The notes under the pieces were generated by a model that made no database searches, was not told the origin of the DNA, and was given only the letters and a program-made list of their open reading frames with translations. Of a stretch of DNA of 64,000 nt, positions 11,420-23,687 are shown piece after piece (positions within the stretch are counted from its first letter, which is position 1; each line of letters starts with the position of its first letter). The stretch comes from Salminus brasiliensis (lineage: Eukaryota; Chordata; Actinopteri; Characiformes; Bryconidae). The stretch lies in contig NC_132883.1 in assembly GCF_030463535.1 (NCBI RefSeq), positions 35,151,241-35,215,240 of the forward strand, written 5' to 3'. Position numbers and translations under genes: made by a program.

Positions 11420-14400
11420 TTCCACCGTTTCATGCCTGTAGAACAAGCAGATCACTTCCTCCTGCCTTCCCCAGAATTAGTAGTCTCTGGTGTTTGACAG
11501 CTAAACTGCAGACAAAACCCGTACAGTACTGCGAATAACAAACTAGTCAGGTTAGTTGATTATGTAGCACTTTGAGTTCTGAAGATTTTGGAAAATTCAT
11601 CCTGTCCTTGGAATCGCTTTCCAGTGAGTCAACTCCCAGATTAGGGGCTTTTCACACTGCAAGCAACAGATCACTCTCCACTCCTCCTGTCGGAACACAG
11701 CACAGCTTTTGCAGCGCTCTTGCCTGTTTGCTCACCTTTTTTTGTAAATAAGTAGGGACACTTGATTGGTCATTGACATCTCCCCGAAATCCCTCTCTTT
11801 AGTGCCCTTCAAAACTTGGAATAATGTTTCATTTTTTTGCCATTTTATGTGCAATAGCAACTATCACAAAGCAGGTTTAATTCCTTTAACCTAGACAACA
11901 AAAAAGGTCACATTCATAACACTTTATGATAAATTATATGAGTTATATAAGGATGTAAATACTGATAGACCTGTGTTTATGAAAGATATTGTGAAAGATA
12001 CTGTGTCTATATGCTAATGATTTTTATTATTAGTTATTAGCCTTGAGATGTGACCGAGTTCTAAGTATCAGAATGTGCAGAAGTGTATCTCTGTAGAAGA
12101 TGTTGATTTTGTTAATGAACATTTACTACATATTTGACCAGGGGTGCCCTTTTGAGCCTTGTGTAACATAAGCACATGCTGGTTGTGTAATAACAACAAG
12201 AGTTTAGTATGCATAATTTAAAGTTCCTTAAAATGTAAGTTTTTGTTCCTTCATATCATGCCTTCATGCCACCTTCTTTCCTCCTGCCTCCCCCAGTATT
12301 AGCGCCTTCTGGCGTTTGGGTGCTGAAGTACAAAAAAAATCGCCAGGACTTCATAAATAACGAACAGGTTGGTGTAATCGTTAATTGTCAAGTGAGTTTA
12401 GGGAGCACTTTAATGTCACTTAAAACACTGCACTAAAAACCAAAAAAACTAAATAAGTGAATGCAGGAAATGATGTAAAAGTATTTAGACTCACAGCAAT
12501 GGCTCCAGTGGCAGCAGTGAGGCAGGCCCATACCAGCCCAATTCCCAGAATGACGGTATGGAAGTAGGACACAGAGGTGCCTGAAGTCAGGATTAGGATG
12601 CACAGGCATAGCTGGTGAACAGGGGAGATAAACTTGATTTCTTGATTTTTTTTTTTTGAAGAACAACATATTTACATTTTTACCTTTTATGCCAAGTAGG
12701 TCCACCAGGCCTCCACAAGTACTGGAAGCCTATTGTATGCCCCGTCATAGCATTCATGACTTGCCTTAAACTGTGTTGAGCTTTCTGAAGTCTAGGTATA
12801 CATTCTTAAAGTGATATATAAATAATTGTAGTGGTGTTCATATATTTAAAACGTTGAATCGTGTTGATCACAATATTCTCTGAATAATTCTAATTGACCG
12901 CAAGTTAAAATGCTAGCTAGCATGGCCTTGTCCTTTTGGGTGGGGGAACATGTAAATGTGTATGCCTAAAAAATCTGTCTAGAGGGATCTGTTTTTATTT
13001 TTCTGAAAATATCTCTGTGAAGTTTTAAGAACTTTAGCATCGAACATGATGAGCCACAGAAGCTTTAATAGAGATGCTTCAATGGATGGATCTGTCACTA
13101 AGATGGATTAAGTGAGCTAAGAGGAGCAGCTGTGTGGGTGTGTGTATGTGGGAGAGAGATGGGGAGATATGAGGGAGGGTAAGAGAATATAAGTTTATTA
13201 TGAGATTTAATCCATATTTCAGCATAAATAAAGTTGGGTTTACATCGCTAAATAACACCACTAATTTGTCATTAGGCCTACGGGAGGAAGTTGGGGCCAA
13301 AGTTGGTAGAATGATTATTGCGTTAACCGATTTTTCTTTTTTTTTAAACAAATTAGTTTGCAGATTGATCTTGTGCGTTTGTGTGTGTGTGTGTGATATA
13401 ACACAGATATAAACTTGAGAAAATAGACAGAAGTGCAGGATCATGCCACTGTGTTTGGTTGAGTTGATTGTAGTTACTAGTAAAATCACCTGGGCCTGAA
13501 GATCAAAGGTCACCATGGAGAAGCAAAGGTTCAGTATGAAGTACTGCTCCTGTAGACTCTCCAAAGCTCCACCCACACGGAAGGCCATCATGTTTGGCGT
13601 TCGGATCAGGAGCAAGCCGCAGATCACGTGCAGCAAACCCACACACAGGATACACACAAAGCGTACCTGCAAAGTGCAACATACAAACAGTGAGCATCCA
13701 ACAATACCATACACACAGAGCAGTCAAACATTTACCAGACCAATAAATTGCTAATGAGCTCATAACGTCCTGTGCTATCTAGCTGATCATTGACCTGAGC
13801 GAACTGTCACTGAGCTGAAATACTTTATATTCACTGTCGTTCAAAAGTTTGGAAGCAGTGTTTAAATAATAATAAAAAAAACAGATCCTATTTGGTTGCA
13901 GATTAATGGATACAATGATGCTAATATGCAAATATTCACAGGTTTCAGATCATTCATAGGAAAATAAGAACCTGGGAAAAAAATAGGACATTGTAAGACG
14001 GTCCAAAATAATGACTGTATGATAAAGCTGTAGAACATCATGAACAGAGTTAGAGTAAAATAAAACTTTTGCACTGATCTACACCATTACTTTAAAACCA
14101 CCTGCCTTATGTTGTTTAGGTCCCCTCCTACAAACAAAACTGCTCTGACTCTTTGAGGCATGGACTCCACAAGACCTCTGAAGGGGTCCTGTGGTATCTG
14201 GTGCTAAGATGTTGTCAGCAGATTGTTTAATTGTTACATGATGTTGCATTTCTACCCTAAAATAGCAGCTTCAAAATCAATCTGATGCCCCACTGACGTC
14301 CAATAGGCAGAGGGGCAGCTCTGTTGTTGCCACACCATAATTGGCACCCTGCTAACTCCAAAACCACTGAGCTGTACGCTAATTGTGTTAGTGGTGTAGA

Positions 14401-17400
14401 TGAGATGGGGTGTTCAGGTGTTTCTGAGAAAATCCTCCCAGTGCTAATAGATGGTAGTAAGGGACGGGGGGAACCTAGGGGATGTTCCTCTTATGTTCTG
14501 AGTAAAAAATAAGTTCACATCCCTTACAGAGACACACTGTAGCATTTCTATTGGTCCATTCATCATAAAAAAAAAATAAATAAATAAAATGTAAAGAACT
14601 GGTTAATTCACATCAAAAAGTGAAAAAATGGAAGTGGAAACCCAAGACACATTTAAACCAAATGCAGGAGGTGGTCTGAGATGCATTTGAGCCACGTGTT
14701 ACTGCCGTGTTAATGCATTCAACAACCAAAACCCCTCCCATTGCAACTGAAACACCAGTGATAACTGCTGCGCAACCAGCAAATCTGCATATGCTGTGTC
14801 CCACACAGCAATCAGATTTCAGTCTAAGTGGGGACTCATTCGACTAATGAGTGTAAATGCATGAGGCTTAAATCGTATCAGGATACAATCCAGATACTAG
14901 TCACATTAAGTGAACGGGTGTAAATAGAGTCTTGGTGTCAGAGACATTCATATCTTCATCACTATAATCCACCCACTTTACTGAACATCACATTTAATTT
15001 GGATAGTTTGATTAGATGAATTAAGGATTAGAGTTAAAAGAATCAAAGTTATCCAAAAACCCAATTTTACTGATACAGAACACACAGAACAGATAAACAC
15101 TCCTTTTGTGAAGGGTTTCTACATATCGCTGCTGTCCAGTGACAAAACATGTATCTTTATTTCTGTCTGTATTTAGTTTTCTCCATCATTTGAACCCTGT
15201 AGCTGCTCTAAATAATGTAAAAAGAAATCTGGATGAGCAGGCCAGCCATCTCCTGTAAAGCCACCATTTTGGACATGCATGTTTTTCTCTGGACAGCGAC
15301 GATATAACTGTCTCTAAGTGGGGAAAGTAGGAAACAAAAACGCTAGCTCTGACTAAGGCCGACTGACAGTTCAGGAAGTCTGGTGTGAGTAAAGCAGTGA
15401 TAGTTCCGTTATCAGTTCTTCACAAAGTACTATGCTTTAAAATGAGCTATTTTTTTTACTGAAGCTCTTCTTCACATCTATAAGGCCATTGTCCTTAAAC
15501 TACTCTCCACTAACACTCCACTACCCTACAGGAAGAAACCCGCAGCTAACAACCTCACATTAGGCTCACATTCAGGCTAGTTTTATTGCAGGGTTGGGTC
15601 AAATTCATTTTCCATCCCCCCTTTTTAAATCAGATCCAGCCTTTTTACCACTTGCTACAGGAACTGCACCGCTCTTGAGGGTGGTGTGCAGAGCCCAGCA
15701 CATCACCGAGGTTCAGCTTTCAAACCTATATTGTATTTTGACAGCCCCATGAACTACTATGCAATGCTAAACTATTTGAAGCCTTGCAAAACGAAAACCC
15801 CTTTTGAGGATGTAAGCGGGTGCGGTCTTGCATTATGGGAAATCATATAACAGTGTTGGCTTATTTCTTTCTAAGTGACCTACTTTCTTACACAACACCA
15901 TCTAACTTTCCGGAGTGTTTCTTTAAGTGAAGCAAGGCCACTGCTCTGATGAACTTATGCAAATGTAAATACAGTAACATTTCTAGGCCCTTTTCTCCAA
16001 CTTCTGCTTTTGTAGTTTCTGGACGGTTCCTGCTGCTATTGTTAGACAGTGGAGTAACTTCACACTTCCACCTGTTATAGCTGGATAGAAGTTGTGTAAC
16101 TTTGCTGGGTCCTGTTGTAACTCATGAGCGTCATTTACAATTCGACAAAGAAGTTTGATAGTTTGACAGATGTTATAAAGCTGACGTCTAAACAAGAGTG
16201 CTACATTTTTAAATGTGTATATACAGTACTATGCAGAACCTTAAAAAGCACTTAAGCACTTTGGGGAAACACTTTGACACTATTTGAAATAGTCCTTTTT
16301 AGATGACCTCAGACTCTCGGCAACATATCAACAACATACTATCAGAGATCTCTATTAATGATCTCTATTGATCAATTGGACCACTGTGAAAATGGTCAGC
16401 AGCTACAAGTTCCTTGGTTTTCACATCACAGAGGAACTTACATGGGCAGTATAGGGACTGCTCCTCAGGCTGCTAAGGAGATTTTGTATGAACCCCTACA
16501 TCTTCAGGACGTTCTACACCTGCACTGTGGAGAGCACTCTGACGGGCTGTATCACTACCTGGTATGGGAACTGCACCGCTCTTCAGAGGAAAGTTCTGCA
16601 GAGGGTAGTGTGCACAGCCCAGCATATCATCAGGGTTTAGCTTCCAAGTCCTCTGGATTCATACACCCGCCCGAGAAAGTCTAGGAGGATTATTAAAGAC
16701 TCCATCCACCCAAGCCACTGCCTGTTTTCACAGCTGCCCAGTGGCAGGAGGTACAGAACCATGACCAGAATCAGTGGGTTCTGAAACAGCTACTACCCCA
16801 ATTAGGCTGCTGAACAGCCAGTAGTATCAGTCCAGTTCATCACAAAGTTATCTCATTGGTCCCATCGCACCTCCACCCCATATAAACATAATTGACTTCT
16901 ACTGAATTCAGCTGTTTTTCACTTTGAAGTAGAGTACAGATCTGTAGATGTTAACCCGAGAAATTACTGATCATCTAACAGCTCTAATACAGACCGTCTC
17001 AACATCCTCAACCAGCTGTTGTAGACCTGCTGCTGACACCAGTCTGGAAACTTGGAGCTTAACTGAGTTTGAGGGGCCAGGGTCAGGGTTAGGATCTGGT
17101 TTTGGGTTAAGGTTAAGGTTAGACTTAGGGCCAAGATGATGATTAGGATTAGTTTTTGGGTTGTGGTTGAGGTCAGGATTAGGGCCAGGATGAGGGTTAG
17201 GTTTAGTTTAATGAAAGTAACAAATCAATAATGCATCTATTTAATGTCAGTGATGCATCAATAAAACATCTTCAGGATATTTACCTTAGTGTATTCAGAT
17301 GCTTCACTGCTGCTACTGCACTGATATGTTACTGATGTGTTACTGGTGGCCTGTTAAGAGCTTATTAAACATGTACAATGGACCACTCAGAATACAGAGT

Positions 17401-18677
17401 TTTTTGGTGTTTTTTTTTGTTGTTTTGTTAGGTTTACCTTTTTCAAGAAAATTCCCAGAAAGATATTGGTGAATGAGGGCCATTATTTAAAACAACTTAT
17501 ATGGCCAGTAGGTGTATGTGTTTATGCATGTCAAACACTGCATAACATCACACAAGAGTATTAAAATAGTAGCTTGACAAAACCCCATATGATGTGTCAC
17601 TTACCCCCAGATGCAGTTGATCAGCCAAGACATGATTTTTGCTTCTTATGATTAAAATGCAAGATGTTAGGCTAATGTTGCTAAATGTCAATCAAATCGC
17701 TACATAAACTGGTTTAAAACAAACCAAAAAATGCAAAGTCTAGAGTTGTGTCGAACCCCTAAACACGTCAACCCACCCAGCCAATGTGAAAGGCTTAGCC
17801 TGGTGTTGTGGTTCCATACCATTAAAAGTGGGTCGTGGGATTGGAGTACACTGAAGTTGGCCACCGAGCGCACCATGACCACAACCACACTCAGAACAAA
17901 GACAATCAGCTCCTGCCTGTTCTCCTGCAGCACCCCTCGTGTGATGTAGTACATGCAGAACACTGGGGGGAAAATCATACACACAAGATATGAGGTCATT
18001 TTCAAACAATGCAGAAAGAATAAACGGCAGAGTAAGAGCTCATTTAGTATCAGGTCCATTCAGGCCCTAAAACCAACATCAGAGCGTTCAGCCGAATTGG
18101 AAAATGTGTGCTTGGATAGAGGTAAAGAAATGGTTGTGCAAAACTCGTCACCATGGCGCAAGGACACTAGCAAAATCCTAGCAGTCCCTTCAAAAAACCC
18201 TTGTAATCACTAGACAAGGCCTATTGCACCACGCAATACCTTTGCAACCACCTAAATTACCATAGCAATCACCTAACCACCATCTAAGCAAACACCTTAA
18301 CAATAACCTAGAAAAAGCTAGCAATACTACAGCAGATAGCATATCACAGCTGCATGTCTGCCTAGTAACAGCCTAGCAACCATATGGAACAAGTCAAGTC
18401 AAGTGGGTTTTATTTTCATTTCAACTACATACAGAGTACACAGTGAAACGAAACAACGTTCCTCCGGGAGCATGGTGCAACATAGACAGTGCATACAAAA
18501 CACAAGTGCAACACAAACAAGTGCAGACAGACAACACAACACAGTACAGACAGAGAATAATAAATAATTGCTGGTAGTGTGCAAATGCTTTGTGCGTAAT
18601 AAATATTGAGTCCAGTGAGGTAGTAAAGTTATTAGTGCAAATGCTTTGTGCAAAAATGCTTCTCATTTTATCTGGAG

Positions 18678-18719
<42 letters not shown>

Positions 18720-21700
18720 AAGAGAGAGAGCATGTAACAGAAAAGACATCAGTTCAGAGTGTTGAGTTGAGAAGTCTGATGGCTTGGGGGAAGAAGCTAT
18801 TGCAGAGTCTGGTCGTGTTGGACCGGATGCTGCGGTACCTTCTTCCTGATGGCAAGAGGGAGAACAGTCTGTGTGAAGGGTGGGTGGAGTCATCATAATG
18901 CTGGTTGCTTTGCGGATGCAGCGGGCAGTGTAAATGTCCATAACGGAGGGGAGAAAGACTCCGATGATCCTCTCAGCTGTCCTCACAATGCATTGGAGGG
19001 TCTTGCGGTCAGAGGCTGTGCAGGTCCCAAACCAGGCAGTGATGCAGCTGTCTAGGATGCTCTCTATGGTCCCTCTATAGAAGAGGGTGAGGATGGGTGG
19101 AGGGAGACGGGCCTTTCTTAGCTTCCGAAGGAAGTAGAGACGCTGCTGGGCTTTCTTGGCTGTAGAGCTGGTGTTCAGGGACCAGGTGAGGTTCTCCGCT
19201 AGGTGGACACCAAGGAACTTGGTGCGCTTAATCTCCACAGAGGAGCCGTTGATGTTGAGCGGAGAGTGGTCTTGTCTTGTTTTCCTGAAGTCAACAACCA
19301 TTTCCTTGGTCTTCTCTACATTCCAGTGAAGGTTGTTGACTGTACACCAGTCTGTCAGCTGCTGCACCTCCTCTCTGTATGCTGACTTGTCGCCTTTGCT
19401 GATGAGACCCAGCACAGTTGTATCATCTGCGAACTTTATGATGCTGTTAGAACTGTGTTTCGCAACACAATCATGAGTCAGCAGGGTGAACAGCAGAGGA
19501 CTCAGTACACTGCCCTGGGGTGCCCCAGTGTTTATTGTGATGGTGCTGGAGCTACGGTCCCCGAACCGGACTAACTGGGGCCTCCCTGTCAGGAAATCCA
19601 GGATCCAGTTGCAGAGGGGGGTGTTGAGGCCCAGCAAGCTTAACTTCCTGGTGAGATTCTGTGGGATGATGGTGTTGAATGCTGAACTGAAGTCTATGAA
19701 CAGCATTCTGACGTAGGTGTCCTTTTTCTCCAGGTGGGTAAGGGAGAGATGAAGGGTGGTGGTGATGGCATCGTCCGTGGAGCGGTTGGGACGATATGCA
19801 AATTGCAGGGGGTCCAATGAAGAGGGCAGTTGGGTCTTGATGTTCCTCATGACTAGCCTCTCGAAGCACTTCATGATGGTGGACAGTCAGACACAACACC
19901 TGTTCATCTGGCTTGGGTGTGATCTTGCTCACCAACGTGTTGTTCTGTGCCTCAAAGCGTGCATAAAAGTCGTTCTGGGCATCGGGCAGGAAGGCATCAC
20001 TGTCACAGGACGGAGGCATTGTCCTGTAGTTTGTGATTTCCTGGATGCCCTGCCACATGCGCCGCGTGTCACCCGTGTCTTCTCTGGGCGTGTGCGCTTT
20101 GCCTCTCGGCAAATACAATTTGGCTCTTGCGTTCCTTACTGGGGAATTGCTGAAGCTGCACATTAACTGTATTTATTTATTTATTTAAGAAATGCACTGT
20201 TCTTGTTATTACTGTTATTAATAATGTTTTTGCTGTTCTGAGTGTGGTGTAGATGTAAGTTTGTGCAATGTGGAACTGAATGATAATGTAACTGTTGGTC
20301 AATTGTGCAATTTCTTCGTAAGACTTTCTTTCACAACGTCTAGCTTCTCAGGGTGGTCTTTCACATAGTGCACAACTGTGCAGAGCAGAAAAAAAAGGAA
20401 AGGAAGGTGAACAGCCCTTAAAAAAAAAGTGACAGAGTAAAATAGAATTGGCAAATAGCATTTCTTTGAGATAAATGATGGGGCGAATAACTTTGCCTAA
20501 GGTAATTAAACCTAAATCAAAACTATTGTATAGCCATTTAGTTTGCCACCAAAAATCATAATATTAATGAAGTGCGGGCCATAAACATACAGAGTTTAAA
20601 GGGTTTATGGGGTTACCTAAATCCCTGATTTCTTTCTAATTAGGTTAAGCTCTCCCTTGTGGGCTAACAATATACAGTTCAGGTCATTTACATACACTCA
20701 TGATGGACATAAATGCTGTGGCAATATTGGGCTTTCAATCATTTTATTTGAACAGTTCCTTTCAGGGGCAGAATGAGTGTACAACATCTTTGATAGGAAA
20801 AAACAAGAATGTGGTTCTGCAAGTTCCAAAATATCAATGCTTGACTACAGCTGGTAACTTCTCTGTGCCCATATTAAAAGTCTTGCTGTCTTGATTGACA
20901 GCACTCAAGACTAGTTTAGTTCTGTTGCACTGCTGCAGTCTTGTACATAGGGTGGTCAATCTAGCATGCCCATTATAATATCAGGCCACACCCAGACAGT
21001 CATAAATGAGGCCTGATGAGTGAACTGAGCTGGTTCATGCACTGTATTTAGTCATATTTCTAGCTTTGTGGGTTATTTTTCCCCCCAAAAAACATATCAG
21101 TATCCAAACACATATTTTATACTGTGTTTCCTGTGATGCATCCTTTTTAGCTCACAGAGAAAGCACCTGTATTCACTCACAGATGCTCACAAGCTGGATG
21201 AGGGAGATGGTGAGGTCATCATCGCTGGCTGCTCCCTGACTCTCTTTCTGGATGTTGACCAGAGTGAGGATGAGGAGGGCCAGCAAAGAGCAGAGCGTAA
21301 AGCAGAAATACACCTTCACTAGACCCGGAAGCTCCGACCACCGCTTTATCTGGACAGAGGAAAGGGGGTGAAAAAGGGACAAAAGGGATAAAAGAAGTAG
21401 ACTCTTCTAATGAGTGCGGTGCACCACGCATCATATATACGTACAGGTCCACATGGCGTGGGTAACAGCTCCCTGTGTCGGGGCTGCAGGTTTGGAGAAG
21501 GCAGCTCAGTGCTCTCTTGCTGCTGGGACAACACCAGTGGACTGCAAAGTGGAACATGACACATTAAAATTAAGCAATAAGTACTGTTTTAAGATTTGTT
21601 TATTATATAAAAACAAGAAAATGTGTAATTAGTTTTGTAACTAACTTTACATTCATTACACATGACATATACTGCTAAATGATATCATATTTGTCACACC

Positions 21701-22863
21701 TGTCCCTTTGTTTGGTCTGGCCATGTGCTTTAAAGCACATGGCTCTGTTTGTTTGTCATTCCTAGCCCCGCCTGTTCGTCAGTGTGCCCACCTGTGCCTC
21801 CTCTGTAGCCATGCCCCCCTTTTTTAGCTCCAGGTATTCCACGTTTGACCTTGTTATAAGTACCCCTTTGTTTCAGTCTTCCTCTGTCTGGTCTTCACAT
21901 GTTCGCATTGCCTACATTGTTGTTTTGTTAGCCTGGTTGGGTTAGGTTCTGGACTCTTGCCTGGATTTTGGCCAGCTTTTTTCTAACATTTAGGTCTAGG
22001 TCACTTGTTATTACTAACCAGCCTCAAGAGGTATAGTCTTACAAGTTAGCTTTAAAGGGAACTTATTTAAAGATTATTATTTAAATACTTGTGATGGAAA
22101 CAGTAATCTCAAAAAAAAAATTACAAGGGAAGGGGAAAACGGCTTAATGTTCAGAAGAACTTTCAAAGATTTATTCCAAGTCATTTTGGAGAATTTCTAT
22201 TGGTCCCTTCATTATAAAATTGTGACACAGTGTAAAGAACAACTGCCAGATTCACATTTAGTCAAAAAGTGAAAAACGGAAACAATGGAGATACAAGTGA
22301 CAATGATGATATTTAATGTTAATAAGGCAAAATAAAAAGTGAAATAGTGGCAAGTGGAAAATGCACAGTCTCAGGCATCAGGAAGCATATCTGTCACCAT
22401 TTCTCAAAAGGCCTAATACCTTTTAGAGGCAGGGCTGTGAACTCAGAAAGTTATCCCCAGAACCACGCTAAATGTTTTTCTTTACATTCTAACCACTTAA
22501 TAACACAGAAATGTTACACCATTGTTGTTGTTAGACATACCAAAACACATAGAACACCTTGAGTAGCTTTTTTTTAAAGAAATACTTTGATTTGATAATG
22601 ATAATAAACCCTTTCATCTATTATTACTAATAATCAAAACAAACAATTATTTCATCAAGCAGTGCTGTTCCCTAACAATAGGCAGTGGTTGCCGAGTAAC
22701 AAATATTAGATTCAATCAGATTTTAGCACTTAAACTACCCATAGAAAATGAGAATGATTGCTAATGAACTGAAACACAGATCTCATTGTAACAACCAGTT
22801 AATAGCACACAGATATACACACACCTCAAAGAAACGCTAACAAATGGATACATACACTAACTG

Positions 22864-22911
<48 letters not shown>

Positions 22912-23687
22912 GTATAATCAGCATGACCAACATGACCAAGCTAGTCAACCAGTATTGCCAAGCTTTTAGACAGACCAACTAGTCCTTGAAGGTCAAAGAA
23001 AACCACTGGTTAAACTCGTTGGTTTACCAGCATATGGTATGTTTCCGCATTGACAACCAGCTTTTTAACCACCTGGACCACCAAAACCATCTGAAACCAG
23101 CCATCAGCAAAAGTCGTGGGGTTAGTCCTGAGCTGGGTTCTTCAGCAGGCCGGATACATAAGCAGGTAGTAGCAGTTATTAACATGGAAAGTTGTAAGTA
23201 TCAGTTACTAACAGGCTGATAAGTAAGCAGTTACTAAACCAGGCAGCTTCCATCTAGCTGTGTACACTAGCAGTTCACAACGAACATGGTGCGCATCTGT
23301 TAGCAATTACTAACAAATCGCCGGGCTAGAGGAAACTGCCCATGCTTGTGAAGCACATCCAAGCTTTCATGAGCTGCAGCCTGTTGATGATTAACTAGCA
23401 CATGATTCCCTCTCTCTCATCATGACCCAACTCCACCAGCCCGACCTAACCCAGTAACACGCCGTTTGATTAACAGGACATAAAACCGCTCCAGCTTTGT
23501 TCATTTAGCCACTGGAATCGCAAAAATCCACAAACTTCCTCCTCCAGATCTCCTGTTTTCATAACTAGCTAGCCAGTGTTTTCAAACCCACTGCTGGCGC
23601 CACTACTGTTACTGCCACCCTCAGTCCATCGAGCCGCGAGCCCGGAAACGAGTCCTTTACCCGAAACACTCACCGAATCTCGTCCAT
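7431..23687 (-). CDS. Uncharacterised multi-pass membrane protein, 8 exons, 369 aa
   Basis: Coding exons on the minus strand, in order of translation: 23687-23674, 21541-21445, 21349-21181, 17962-17820, 13666-13490, 12611-12495, 10681-10595, 7736-7431. All introns are GT-AG, the lengths sum to 1110 nt, and phases agree at every junction. The protein begins [13 protein letters not shown], has a short polar N-terminus, and then about eight hydrophobic spans (near residues 48-70, 83-101, 112-133, 144-162, 183-212, 218-238, 246-268 and 283-303). There is no signal peptide. An acidic SDDD loop precedes span 2. The middle holds [20 protein letters not shown], the best diagnostic segment. The C-terminal tail (about 303-369) is serine-rich and soluble. 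I do not recognise the family and infer only an integral membrane protein with channel-, transporter- or receptor-like topology. The splice structure and spared frame argue for a functional gene. It starts head-to-head with slc35e2. Confidence 0.85.
7737..10594 (-). other. Last intron of the membrane-protein gene
   Basis: The intron separates the exon ending [10 protein letters not shown] from the exon starting IISQWGESK. It holds a CA-rich tract (about 7772-7802) and an AT microsatellite (8010-8054). No second gene was found; the short frames at 8477, 9338 and 9847-10199 have no recognisable domains or splice context. Confidence 0.7.
8010..8054. repeat. (AT)n microsatellite
   Basis: A pure alternating AT tract of about 45 bp. 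Confidence 0.95.
10682..12494 (-). other. Intron with short tandem runs and diverged local duplications
   Basis: Intron between exons 6 and 7 of the membrane-protein gene. It holds an ATT/GTT run (about 11238-11280) and a (GTA)n run (about 11385-11420). It also holds diverged pairs of related blocks: about 10985-11060 with 11643-11725, and about 11448-11560 with 12270-12390. No coding sequence seen. Confidence 0.6.
11385..11420. repeat. (GTA)n trinucleotide repeat
   Basis: About 11-12 uninterrupted GTA units. Confidence 0.95.
14085..14350. mobile_element. Degraded DNA-transposon-like interspersed repeat
   Basis: Contains ACCACCTGCCTTATGTTGT, then GAGGCATGGACTCCACAAGA, then CCTGTGGTATCTGG. 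These blocks occur together in the same order in an abundant fish interspersed repeat. Only one end is recognisable and no target duplication is seen. It lies in intron 4 of the membrane-protein gene. Confidence 0.45.
15656..15730 (+). mobile_element. Short LINE reverse-transcriptase 3' scrap
   Basis: GAACTGCACCGCTCTTGAGG, followed by GTGCAGAGCCCAGCACATCA, is a deleted version of the segment at 16569-16650 in the longer LINE piece downstream (encoding GNCTALQRK then CTAQHII). It is about 75 bp and non-functional. Confidence 0.6.
16340..16860 (+). mobile_element. LINE (L2/Rex1-like) reverse-transcriptase C-terminal remnant
   Basis: Across shifting frames the plus strand reads [50 protein letters not shown] and [11 protein letters not shown]. 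This is the post-palm and thumb region and the C-terminal end characteristic of fish L2/Rex1-type LINEs. Several frame changes and stops make it dead. It lies in an intron, antisense to the host membrane-protein gene. Confidence 0.75.
17065..17210 (+). repeat. Degenerate GGTTAG/GGGTCAG-type telomere-like tract
   Basis: A run of imperfect 6-mers around GGTTAG, GGTTAA and GGGCCA, for example TTAAGGTTAAGGTTAGAC and GATGAGGGTTAGG. It resembles a decayed interstitial telomeric repeat or a simple G-rich minisatellite. No perfect TTAGGG array is present. Confidence 0.55.
18120..18388. repeat. Degenerate CTAGCAACC-type minisatellite
   Basis: Repeated short units built around CCTAGCAACCA, CCATAGCAATCACC and ACCTAACCACC. 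The LINE element that follows ends directly at its edge. No coding capacity. Confidence 0.6.
18389..20165 (-). mobile_element. 5'-truncated LINE with reverse-transcriptase domain (L2/Rex1-like)
   Basis: The minus strand from 19874 to 18663 is one open frame of 403 codons carrying the RT core: [38 protein letters not shown], then the catalytic FADDTTVLG box and [13 protein letters not shown]. The upstream part (20163 to about 19890) encodes [11 protein letters not shown] and [14 protein letters not shown] in a different frame. The linker normally found between these parts is missing, so an internal deletion with frame change lies near 19880-19920. No endonuclease domain is visible. The 3'UTR ends with a CTTGA-type tail at about 18390. 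A GA microsatellite (18684-18719) sits just past the coding part. It lies in sense orientation within intron 3 of the membrane-protein gene. Confidence 0.85.
18684..18729. repeat. (GA)n microsatellite inside the LINE
   Basis: GA-dinucleotide run of about 36-46 bp with one interruption. Read on the minus strand it gives an alternating Leu-Ser tail at the end of the reverse-transcriptase frame. Confidence 0.9.
20670..20960. mobile_element. Tc1/MITE-like repeat remnant
   Basis: Begins TACAGTTCAGGTCATTTACA, similar to the inverted-repeat start of fish Tc1 elements, and continues into GGACATAAATGCTGTGGCAA, a block common in fish non-autonomous repeats. The other end is not recognisable. Intronic. 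Confidence 0.4.
21692..21990 (+). mobile_element. Possible solo LTR fragment
   Basis: Starts TGTCACACCTGTCCCTTTGT, runs through C/T-rich GCCCCGCCTG and CACCTGTGCC motifs, and then a TATAAGTACCCCTTTG element that could act as a TATA box, followed by TCTTCCTCTGTCTGG. The layout is typical of a fish LTR promoter region. No matching second LTR, internal region or target duplication is seen. It lies in intron 1 of the minus-strand gene. Confidence 0.35.
22864..22906. repeat. (TA)n microsatellite
   Basis: A pure alternating TA tract of about 42 bp in intron 1 of the membrane-protein gene. Confidence 0.95.

Larger units (their letters stand above)
13667..17819 (-). other. Large intron of the membrane-protein gene, repeat-filled
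   Basis: It separates the exon ending SHDPLLM from the exon starting VRFVCILC. It contains the degraded DNA-transposon repeat at 14085-14350, LINE 3' fragments at 15656-15730 and 16340-16860, and a G-rich telomere-like tract at 17065-17210. The remainder shows nothing recognisable. Confidence 0.65.

Noticed and set aside
13079-13714. 211-codon minus-strand open frame
   Set aside because: Only 13490-13666 is a real exon (VRFVCILC to FDLQAQ); the rest is intron read-through past a good donor at 13489.
18120-18388. Regular short repeats as a possible CRISPR array
   Set aside because: The units are contiguous, irregular and without spacers, in a vertebrate intron.
19756-20166. 136-codon plus-strand frame
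   Set aside because: Antisense shadow of the LINE reverse transcriptase.
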